Assembly: GCA_900557355.1 (NCBI GenBank)
Contig: USSR01000453.1
Location: 1-5,829, forward strand
DNA: 5,829 bases
From: an uncultured Bacteroides sp.
GTDB lineage: Bacteria > Bacteroidota > Bacteroidia > Bacteroidales > Bacteroidaceae
Direction of reading: 5' to 3'
Under the pieces are notes generated by a model. That model saw only the letters and a program-made list of their open reading frames with translations. It was not told the DNA's origin and ran no database searches. Below, one piece after another: positions 1 through 5,829 of the stretch (position 1 is its first letter; every line of letters starts with the position of its first letter). The translations under genes and the position numbers were made by a program.

Positions 1-2
1 CT

Positions 3-734
3 GATGAAAACAAGTATCTGGAAACTTCTCAAGAGATGTGGAATGAAATCAAGACCGGTTGGAACGATTACGCAGGTGGTGGCATTGCTTGGACTCACGA
101 CCAGCTATGGAGCAAAAATGCTTGTTCCAACGGCCCTGCTGCTTTGATTGCTGCTCGTCTTTACCGTATTAACGGGAATCAGGAGGATTTGGATTGGGCT
201 GTCAATATTTATAAATGGGAGCGTGAAAATTTATTTAACCCTGCTACCGGCGCCATCTATGATAATGTGAACGGTGAGACGGGTGAGTTGAGTACACTTT
301 CTCTTTCTTATAACCAAGGTACATTCTTGGGTGCTGCTTACGAACTGTATAAGATCACAGGAGAAGAGTCCTATTTGAAAGATGCTCGTAAGGCTGCCAA
401 TTTCGCTATCAGTAATAGCAGCATGATAGATACTGGAAATAATTTACTTCGTGATGAAGGCGATGGGGACGGAGGTTTGTTTAAGGGTATTTTCATGCGT
501 TATTATGTGCAGCTGATTATGGAACCGAATTTGGACCCCATATATAAGAAGAAATTCATCACTTTCTTTAACAATAATGCTGAAATCTTGTGGCGAAAGG
601 GAATCAATAAACTTGATTTGCTGTATAATACTAACTGGGCAATGAACAATAGCGGCAACAACCATCTGACTACGCAGACAAGTGGTTGTACTTTGATTGA
701 AGCCAAAGCTCTCTTTGAAAAGAGCCTGAAATAA
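3..734 (+). CDS. GH76 family alpha-1,6-mannanase, C-terminal part (5' truncated by window edge)
   Basis: The reading frame is open from the first complete codon at base 3 to the TAA at 732-734, giving 243 residues with no start of its own; the Met codon at 36 is internal. GH76 enzymes are retaining endo-alpha-1,6-mannanases with an (alpha/alpha)6 barrel that cut the backbone of fungal mannans. Visible family signatures, in order, are a GW-x(5)-GGGIAW segment, KNACSNGPAALIAARLY, SLSYNQGTFLGAAYELYKITG, a GDGGLFKGIFMRYY segment, and a C-terminal HLTTQTSG-x-TLIEA. The catalytic Asp-Asp motif of this family normally sits about 15-20 residues before the first residue seen here, so it should lie just upstream of base 1; activity therefore cannot be judged. 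Any signal peptide is also off-window. A strong terminator follows within 20 bases, so this gene ends its transcript and is probably not read through into GH92. Family assignment is confident; exact specificity is inferred. Confidence 0.92.
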   Translation, partial: DENKYLETSQEMWNEIKTGWNDYAGGGIAWTHDQLWSKNACSNGPAALIAARLYRINGNQEDLDWAVNIYKWERENLFNPATGAIYDNVNGETGELSTLSLSYNQGTFLGAAYELYKITGEESYLKDARKAANFAISNSSMIDTGNNLLRDEGDGDGGLFKGIFMRYYVQLIMEPNLDPIYKKKFITFFNNNAEILWRKGINKLDLLYNTNWAMNNSGNNHLTTQTSGCTLIEAKALFEKSLK

Positions 735-744
735 GTTAGCAATT

Positions 745-796
745 AAAAGTGTGTCGAAACTCAATCTGGTTATTGGGTTTCGGCACATTTTTTTTT
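745..796 (+). terminator. Intrinsic terminator after the GH76 gene
   Basis: A 14-bp stem (751-764 with 773-786, two G-U pairs) encloses an 8-base loop at 765-772 and is followed by nine consecutive T at 788-796. The A-rich flank at 745-750 can pair with 787-792 and lengthen the stem. It starts about 10 bases after the GH76 stop codon and separates that gene from the GH92-GH78 pair. The A-tract on the other side could allow some function in the reverse direction, but no reverse gene needs it. Confidence 0.9.
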
Positions 797-799
797 AGA

Positions 800-815
800 G
801 CCAGTTTTAATTGGC
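800..815. repeat. Small dyad (GCCAGTT-TT-AATTGGC), possible operator
   Basis: Sixteen bases form a near-palindrome with 7-base arms, one non-Watson-Crick G-T position and a TT centre. It sits between the terminator and the candidate promoter of the GH92-GH78 unit, where an operator could lie. It is short and AT-rich in its centre, so chance is quite possible. No matching regulator is encoded in the window. Confidence 0.22.
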
Positions 816-818
816 AGT

Positions 819-826
819 TATTTTGG
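819..826 (+). promoter_or_regulatory. Weak candidate Bacteroides -7 element for the GH92-GH78 operon
   Basis: TATTTTGG at 819-826 differs at one fixed position from the Bacteroides -7 consensus TAnnTTTG. No good TTTG-like -33 box is present at the usual distance upstream; the T-run of the terminator is all that lies there. If real, transcription would start near base 833 and leave a leader of about 45 bases. A promoter is expected somewhere in 797-876 because a strong terminator precedes it, but the exact site is uncertain. Confidence 0.25.
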
Positions 827-876
827 AAATAATGTTTTTAGAGACAACAGTTTTTTATATAAAATAAACACAAAAG

Positions 877-3027
877 ATGAAACAGAATCAATATTTATTT
901 CTACTGTTCGCCCTGATTGTTCTGACGGGCTGTGGCGGTACGCAGAAGAAATTAACCGAATATGTCAATCCTTTCTTGGGTACGGCTACTTTGTGGGAGC
1001 CTGAGGACTTAGGGTATACGCGCAAAATAAAGTCACGTACATGGGGTGCGGAAACTTATCCGGGTGCTACCTTGCCCAACGCAATGGTGCAGCTCAGCCC
1101 CGTTACACAGTTTCGTAGCGGTGCGGGCTATCAATATGAGGACACTGTGATTTATGGTTTTTCACATACTGCTAAAGGGCATTGGAACTTGTTGCATGTC
1201 CCCATGTTGCCAGTGGTGGGAACTATCGCTCCGGGTAATTATTGCTCCGGGTTTAGTCACGAGAAGGAATCTGCGCATCCGGGGTATTACCAAGTTTATC
1301 TGGAACGCTATAAAGTGAACGCCGAGTTGACCAGTACCTTGCGTTGTGCCTACCATAAATATACTTTCGGCAAGGGCGACGATAAGTCATTATTGGTAGA
1401 CATCCGCCGTTCTAATAATGATGTCCGTGATTGGAAGATTGAGAAGGTTGACGATAATACGTTCACGGGTTATCAAGATGGCGATGGTAAAATCTACTTT
1501 TACGCTAAGACCAACTATAAAATAGGCCAAGTGGAAATGGTAAAAGACGACAAACATGAGGTGGCTGTGCTGCGTTTTATCGACAGCAAAGGTGTTGAAC
1601 CTTTGGAAGTGAAGGCTGGTTTCTCGTTTGTGAGTATAGAGAATGCTCAAATGAATTTGAAGGCCGAAATGTTGAACAAAAGTTTTGCACAAGTGGCAGA
1701 AGAAGCCGATGCGGCTTGGGAAGCACTCCTCTCCAAGATTCAAGTTGCAGGTGGCACGGAACGTGAAAAGAGATTGTTTTATTCTACTTTCTTCCATGCT
1801 TTTAAATGGCCGGCTTTGCGTAGCGATGTGAATCATGAATATACTGATGTCCGTGGCGAAGTAGTGAATAACGGCTTCCACTATTACACTGACCCTTCTT
1901 TTTGGGACGATTATCGCAACAAACTGGTACTCATAGGTATGATTTCTCCCGATGTGACTACTGACATCATTAGGTCTATTATTGACAAAGGTGAGAAGCG
2001 TGACGGCTACATGCCCACCTTCTTCCATGGTGATCACGCTTCCACTTTTATTTCTGGTTCTTGGTTGCGTGGTTTGCATGATTTCGATCTGGAGCGTGCT
2101 TATAAGTTGATTCTGAAAAATGCTACGGTGCCCGGTAAAGGAGGACGTCGCTATTTGGATGAGTATATGGAGCGAGGTTGGATTGCTGAAAAAGACACAG
2201 TGAATGTACCCACATGGGACGAATACAAAGGGGCTGTGACCAAGACCCAGGAATATGCTTACGATGACTATGCCGTAGCCTTGGTAGCCAAGGAGCTGGG
2301 AGATGAAGCCAACTACAAACTGATGATGGAACGCTCCAACAACTACAAGACGCTATTCGACCCCTCTACCGGCTTTTGGAGAGGTAAGATTGACGATGGT
2401 AGCTGGATTCAGGATTTCGATCCGTATTATCCCTATTACCAGTACATGTACCGTGAGGCCAATGCATGGAACGCCCTCTTCTTCGCCCCCCACGACCCCG
2501 AAGGCATGATTAAGCTCTATCCCAGTAAAGAGGCGGTGGAGGCTAAACTGGATTCCTTATTCAGCGAACCGTGGAGAGGTTACGAGGCCCACAACCTGAC
2601 CGGATTCATCGGAAACTATTGCCACGGAAACCAGCCGGGACACAGCATTCCTTACACCTATTATTTCATAGACAAACAAGAGAAAGCCCAATGCATTCTC
2701 GACAGCCTGATGAACCACTACTATGACATGGGTGCCGACAAGCTGGCTTATGCAGGGATGGATGATGCCGGCGAGATGTCTTCGTGGTATGTGCTCAATG
2801 CTATTGGACTTTACACTTATTCGCCTGCCGATCCTGAATATATTGTTACTGTTCCCTTGTTCGATAAAGTGACGTTCAATCTGAATGGTCGTCCCTTTAC
2901 GATTGTGAAGAAAGGAAGCGGCAAGAAGATTATTGACATTACTTATGACGGTAAAAAGATTGACGGTTACTTTATCACCCATGACCAACTGAGGGAGGGC
3001 AAGGAACTGGTGATTACTACGGAATAG
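877..3027 (+). CDS. GH92 family exo-alpha-mannosidase-like lipoprotein
   Basis: This 716-residue protein is full length for GH92, a family of calcium-dependent inverting exo-alpha-mannosidases. The start is fixed by a signal peptide ending in lipobox LTGC (Cys19). The residues after Cys19 (GGTQKK) contain no acidic surface-export signature, so a periplasm-facing anchor is more likely than a surface one (inference). An N-terminal beta-sandwich spans about 26-265 (PGATLPNAMVQLSP at 62-75). The helical catalytic domain begins near GGTER (292-296) and includes FWDDYR (342-347). By anchoring to family motifs I map the catalytic acid (Glu533 of BT3990) to E527 in EANAWN and the general base (Asp644) to D630 in GMDDAGEMSSWYV. 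Departures from consensus are Q586 in HGNQP (usually HGNEP), M628 where BT3990 has Asp642, and AKGHWNLLHVP at 99-109 in place of the usual HxSGTG-type loop. An A-rich leader precedes the ATG without a Shine-Dalgarno site. GH78 follows after 15 bases with no terminator, so the two form an operon. Linkage specificity cannot be read from sequence. Confidence 0.92.
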   Translation: MKQNQYLFLLFALIVLTGCGGTQKKLTEYVNPFLGTATLWEPEDLGYTRKIKSRTWGAETYPGATLPNAMVQLSPVTQFRSGAGYQYEDTVIYGFSHTAKGHWNLLHVPMLPVVGTIAPGNYCSGFSHEKESAHPGYYQVYLERYKVNAELTSTLRCAYHKYTFGKGDDKSLLVDIRRSNNDVRDWKIEKVDDNTFTGYQDGDGKIYFYAKTNYKIGQVEMVKDDKHEVAVLRFIDSKGVEPLEVKAGFSFVSIENAQMNLKAEMLNKSFAQVAEEADAAWEALLSKIQVAGGTEREKRLFYSTFFHAFKWPALRSDVNHEYTDVRGEVVNNGFHYYTDPSFWDDYRNKLVLIGMISPDVTTDIIRSIIDKGEKRDGYMPTFFHGDHASTFISGSWLRGLHDFDLERAYKLILKNATVPGKGGRRYLDEYMERGWIAEKDTVNVPTWDEYKGAVTKTQEYAYDDYAVALVAKELGDEANYKLMMERSNNYKTLFDPSTGFWRGKIDDGSWIQDFDPYYPYYQYMYREANAWNALFFAPHDPEGMIKLYPSKEAVEAKLDSLFSEPWRGYEAHNLTGFIGNYCHGNQPGHSIPYTYYFIDKQEKAQCILDSLMNHYYDMGADKLAYAGMDDAGEMSSWYVLNAIGLYTYSPADPEYIVTVPLFDKVTFNLNGRPFTIVKKGSGKKIIDITYDGKKIDGYFITHDQLREGKELVITTE

Positions 3028-3042
3028 ATAAACAATGGAGTT

Positions 3043-5670
3043 ATGAAAAGAAATATACTGCTTCTATTCACATTCTTTGCTTGCATTACTGTACAAGGGC
3101 AGACTCCGGTTCGTTTGGTTGATCTGAGGAGCGAACATCTTGACAGACCTATAGGTTTGGATAATCCCGTTCCACGCCTTTCTTGGCGGATGGAAGATGG
3201 TAGGCAGGGAGCTGTGCAGACTTCCTGGCGGATTGTGGTAGACGAAGACTCGTTGAATGTGGTCAATGGCTGTGGCAGGATGTGGGATAGTGGAAAGAAC
3301 GATTCCCGTAATCAGCTTGTGGCCTATGCGGGCAAAAAACTGCAGCCTTTCACTAGATATTATTGGAAAGTAATCTGCAGCGACATGGAATATAAGGAGA
3401 CTGCTTCTCCTGTCTCTTACTTTGAAACGGGCATGATGGGGATGCAACATTGGCAAGGTGCTTGGATTGGCGATGGCAAGGATATTCATTATGGGCCTGC
3501 CCCTTACTTCCGAAAAGAGTTCAAGACCGGCAAAAAGGTAAAGTCAGCGCGTGCTTATATTGCCGCTGCTGGACTATATGAGCTTTACATCAATGGCGAG
3601 AAGATAGGAGACCACTGCCTTGCCCCTCTCTATACCCGCTTTGATCGCCGCAACTTGTATGTGGCTTATGATGTGACTTCACAATTACAGAATGGTGACA
3701 ACGCTATTGGCGTACTTTTGGGTAACGGCTGGTATAACCATCAATCCAAAGCAGTGTGGGACTTCGACCGTGCCCCTTGGCGCAACCGTCCCACTTTCTG
3801 TCTGGACTTGCGCATTACCTACACCGATGGAAGCGTGGAGACTATTCCCACCGATCTCAGTTGGCGGACAGCGTCGGGTGCAATCACTTTTAATAGTATC
3901 TATACTGGCGAGCACTACGATGCACGTCTGGAGCAGAAAGGATGGAGCACTCCGGAATTCGATGATTCCAAGTGGCGCGGAGTAGCCTATCGGAGTGTAC
4001 CTTCTTCCAATGTCACTGCCCAGCAAGTACATCCCATCCGTAATGTAAAGATTTTCCCCGCCGTCTCTTTCCGCAAAGTGGACGAGAAAACATACATCTA
4101 TGATTTCGGGCAAAATATGTCCGGTGTGACTTGTATTCATGTTTCGGGTGAACGGGGAACGGAGGTCAGAATCAAACATGGCGAACGCTTACATCCAAAT
4201 GGCCGCCTCGATCTCTCGAACATTGATGTCTACTTTCGAGGCGATAAGGAGAAAGACCCTTTTCAGACGGACATTCTCATTCTGAGTGGAGAAGAGGATG
4301 AGTTCATGCCCCGATTTAATTACAAGGGATTTCGTTATGTGGAGGTAGTGGCAGATAAGCCTATTGAGCTTGACCAAAACAGCTTGATTGCTTACTTCAT
4401 GCACAGTGATGTGCCGGCAGTAGGTAGCTTGGAATCTTCGAGTCCACTGATAGGCAAGCTGCTCCATGCTGCCAATCACTCTTACCTTTCCAATCTGATG
4501 GGCTACCCCACCGATTGCCCTCAGCGCGAGAAGAACGGTTGGACTGGTGACGGTCATTTTGCCATTGAGGCAGCATTTTATAACTTTGATGGAATTACCG
4601 TTTACGAAAAATGGTTGGCCGACCATCGTGACGAACAGCAGCCCAACGGAGTGCTGCCCGATATTATTCCAACTGGTGGATGGGGATATGGTACAGACAA
4701 CGGGCTGGACTGGACTAGTACTATTGCCATCATCCCTTGGAATATCTACCTCTTCTACGGTGATAGCAAGCCCTTGAGCGATTGTTACGAGAGCATCAAA
4801 CGTTATGTGGATTATGTGGAGCGTATCTCTAACAATCATCTCACTACGTGGGGGCGCGGAGACTGGGTGCCGGTGAAGTCAAAATCCAATAAAGAGCTGA
4901 CTTCCTCGGTCTACTTTTATGTAGATACCAAGATTTTGGCCGCTGCTGCCAAACTCTTCGGCAAACAGGCCGATTACGAATATTATAATGCCTTGTCGGA
5001 GGAGATAAAGCAAGCTGTCAATGATAAGTTCCTGAATCGAGAAACAGGCATTTATGCCGAAGGTTCACAAACCGAATTGAGTGTTCCCTTGCAATGGAAG
5101 ATTGTGCCCGAAGAGTTGATAGGAAAAGTGGCAGCTAACTTGGCACATAAGGTAGAGGAGGACGGTTTTCACTTGGATGTGGGTGTATTAGGAGCTAAAG
5201 CTATTCTGAATGCACTCAGCGAAAATGGTTATGCTGAAACAGCTTATAAGGTGGCTGTACAGGACACTTATCCTTCATGGGGTTGGTGGATGGTGAACGG
5301 TGCCACTACGCTGCTCGAGAACTGGGATTTGCAGGCTACTCGTGACATCTCGGACAATCATATGATGTTCGGTGAAATAGGTGCTTGGTTCTACAAGGGG
5401 CTGGGAGGTATTTTCCCTGATCCCGCGCAACCTGGTTTTCAAAACCTTCTGCTCCGTCCCCATTTCATAAAGGAATTGAAACGGTTTGAAGCTCGTCATC
5501 GGTCGCCTTACGGTGAAATTGTTTCTCGCTGGGAATGGAAAGGGAAATGTGTGCATTATGAAGTTACAGTGCCCGCTAACAGTACAGCTACACTCACTTT
5601 ACCTGACAAGGCCGAGAATGTACGGGTGGTGGAACTGGCGGCAGGAAGATATGAGTTTATTGTAAAGTGA
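3043..5670 (+). CDS. GH78 family alpha-L-rhamnosidase, secreted
   Basis: This 875-residue inverting exo-enzyme is predicted to release terminal alpha-L-rhamnose. Residues 1-19 form a signal peptide with a likely signal peptidase I site after VQG; Cys14 is not in a good lipobox, so a soluble periplasmic protein is expected. The domains follow the usual GH78 order. A fibronectin-like domain covers about 22-128. A carbohydrate-binding beta domain follows (WQGAWIG 137-143, LYELYINGEKIG from 178, LGNGWY 226-231). Next is a concanavalin-like domain (YDFGQNMSG 353-361, GFRYVEV 429-435). The (alpha/alpha)6 catalytic domain starts near 450, and a C-terminal beta domain starts near 790. DCPQREKNGWTGD at 491-503 supplies D491, E496 (general acid) and D503, matching D567, E572 and D579 of Bacillus RhaB. 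E759 in GATTLLENWD matches its base E841, so the catalytic set is complete. GDWVP (606-610) and NHMMFGEIGAW (772-782) are further signatures. The only usable start is 3043, since the ATG at 3035 meets a stop after three codons. Aglycone preference is unknown. Confidence 0.95.
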   Translation: MKRNILLLFTFFACITVQGQTPVRLVDLRSEHLDRPIGLDNPVPRLSWRMEDGRQGAVQTSWRIVVDEDSLNVVNGCGRMWDSGKNDSRNQLVAYAGKKLQPFTRYYWKVICSDMEYKETASPVSYFETGMMGMQHWQGAWIGDGKDIHYGPAPYFRKEFKTGKKVKSARAYIAAAGLYELYINGEKIGDHCLAPLYTRFDRRNLYVAYDVTSQLQNGDNAIGVLLGNGWYNHQSKAVWDFDRAPWRNRPTFCLDLRITYTDGSVETIPTDLSWRTASGAITFNSIYTGEHYDARLEQKGWSTPEFDDSKWRGVAYRSVPSSNVTAQQVHPIRNVKIFPAVSFRKVDEKTYIYDFGQNMSGVTCIHVSGERGTEVRIKHGERLHPNGRLDLSNIDVYFRGDKEKDPFQTDILILSGEEDEFMPRFNYKGFRYVEVVADKPIELDQNSLIAYFMHSDVPAVGSLESSSPLIGKLLHAANHSYLSNLMGYPTDCPQREKNGWTGDGHFAIEAAFYNFDGITVYEKWLADHRDEQQPNGVLPDIIPTGGWGYGTDNGLDWTSTIAIIPWNIYLFYGDSKPLSDCYESIKRYVDYVERISNNHLTTWGRGDWVPVKSKSNKELTSSVYFYVDTKILAAAAKLFGKQADYEYYNALSEEIKQAVNDKFLNRETGIYAEGSQTELSVPLQWKIVPEELIGKVAANLAHKVEEDGFHLDVGVLGAKAILNALSENGYAETAYKVAVQDTYPSWGWWMVNGATTLLENWDLQATRDISDNHMMFGEIGAWFYKGLGGIFPDPAQPGFQNLLLRPHFIKELKRFEARHRSPYGEIVSRWEWKGKCVHYEVTVPANSTATLTLPDKAENVRVVELAAGRYEFIVK

Positions 5671-5703
5671 CCCTGTACTTTTCATTTATGCTTGCAAATA
5701 TGT

Positions 5704-5749
5704 AATTAGCGGGTTTGCCACGTTATTGTGGCATAACTCGCTAATTTTT
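5704..5749 (+). terminator. Intrinsic terminator closing the GH92-GH78 operon
   Basis: A stem of about 17 bp (5705-5721 with 5728-5745, one bulged T at 5734 or 5735 and one G-U pair) encloses a 6-base loop at 5722-5727 and runs into five T at 5745-5749. It begins 34 bases after the GH78 stop codon. There is no matching T-run on the other strand, so it appears to act in the + direction only. Confidence 0.9.
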
Positions 5750-5783
5750 ATAGTCGGTATGTTAAGGGATGGCTTTTTCATTC

Positions 5784-5828
5784 TTATAGCCTGATCTTTC
5801 CCTCCAACCGTATATCTTCCGATGAAGC
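5784..5828 (-). CDS. Possible 3' end of a convergent gene (very weak)
   Basis: Read on the - strand, the last bases of the window encode about 14 residues ending in EGKIRL and then TAA at 5786-5784. Another - strand frame also stays open, to a TAA at 5764-5762, with a tail ending in NEKAIP. One + strand frame is open across the same bases, and an ATG at 5822 begins on the + strand but lacks the A-rich leader typical of this window. Nothing decides between these, so this is only a placeholder for what may be a neighbouring gene tail. The rest of 5750-5829 shows no recognisable element. Confidence 0.15.
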   Translation of the reverse strand, partial: ASSEDIRLEGKIRL

Positions 5829-5829
5829 C

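Larger units (their letters stand above)
792..856 (+). repeat. Imperfect direct repeat in the GH92 leader
   Basis: TTTTTAGAG occurs at 792-800 and again at 835-843, 43 bases apart. Each copy is followed shortly by CAGTTTT (802-808 and 848-854), with spacers of 1 and 4 bases. The first copy overlaps the terminator T-run. The repeat could be a doubled protein-binding site or a chance product of T-rich sequence; function is unknown. Confidence 0.4.

Noticed and set aside
36..38. ATG at 36 as the start of a short GH76 gene
   Set aside because: The frame is open upstream to the window edge and the upstream residues (DENKYLETSQE) continue the GH76 fold, so this Met is internal.
1390..2079. Long open frame on the - strand (229 codons) inside the GH92 gene, and similar ones inside GH78
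   Set aside because: They lie wholly antisense to well-supported GH genes, resemble no family I know, and lack a sensible leader. They are shadows of codon usage on the coding strand.
2632..2634. Q586 as a replacement of the GH92 catalytic acid, which would have suggested a mannosyl-phosphate hydrolase like CcGH92_5
   Set aside because: Spacing to the base motif shows that the acid of BT3990 (Glu533), about 111 residues before Asp644, maps to the EANAWN motif at E527, 103 residues before D630. That Glu is present, so the acid is not lost and the phosphodiester hypothesis has no support from this site.
3035..3046. Three-codon mini-ORF (ATG GAG TTA TGA) whose stop overlaps the GH78 start codon
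   Set aside because: It could couple translation, but it is too short and too easily produced by chance to call. The GGAG next to the GH78 ATG is only two bases away, too close to act as a normal ribosome binding site.
4687..4742. GH78 segment GLDWTSTIAIIPW compared with the GDA-type motif seen in many homologues
   Set aside because: All four mapped catalytic residues are intact and this segment varies among Bacteroides GH78 proteins, so I see no reason to call it abnormal.
5822..5829. ATG AAG at the window end as the start of a new + strand gene
   Set aside because: Only eight bases are visible and the preceding sequence lacks the A-rich leader seen before the other genes; it cannot be supported.

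Overview
The window looks like part of a Bacteroides-type polysaccharide utilisation locus. The reasons are the dense same-strand run of secreted glycoside hydrolases, moderate GC by eye (roughly low-to-mid 40s percent), A-rich leaders in place of clear Shine-Dalgarno sites, and protein families (GH76, GH92, GH78) that are heavily expanded in gut Bacteroides and relatives. I cannot name a species.

Layout, all on the + strand. (1) Bases 3-734: the C-terminal 243 residues of a GH76 endo-alpha-1,6-mannanase-like protein whose 5' end, including the expected catalytic Asp-Asp pair, lies outside the window. (2) Bases 735-876: a strong intrinsic terminator followed by a short AT-rich leader with a weak promoter candidate, a direct repeat and a small dyad. 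(3) Bases 877-3027: a complete GH92 exo-alpha-mannosidase-like lipoprotein. It keeps the expected catalytic acid and base but departs from the family consensus at several active-site motifs. (4) Bases 3043-5670: a complete secreted GH78 alpha-L-rhamnosidase, 15 bases after GH92 and almost certainly co-transcribed with it. (5) Bases 5671-5829: a second strong terminator closing the operon, then about 80 bases without a convincing gene, possibly the tail of a convergent gene.

Family knowledge gives a coherent picture. GH76 cuts alpha-1,6-mannan backbones, GH92 trims terminal alpha-mannose in a calcium-dependent inverting reaction, and GH78 removes terminal alpha-L-rhamnose. The three together suggest a glycan carrying both alpha-mannose and alpha-L-rhamnose, such as a fungal rhamnomannan. 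This is an inference: the terminator after GH76 means the genes may serve different transcripts, and no SusC/SusD pair, regulator or transporter is visible here.

No RNA gene, CRISPR array, insertion sequence or attachment site was seen. The points most worth a second look are the altered GH92 active-site motifs, the mannosidase-rhamnosidase combination, and a block of raised third-position GC inside the GH92 gene.
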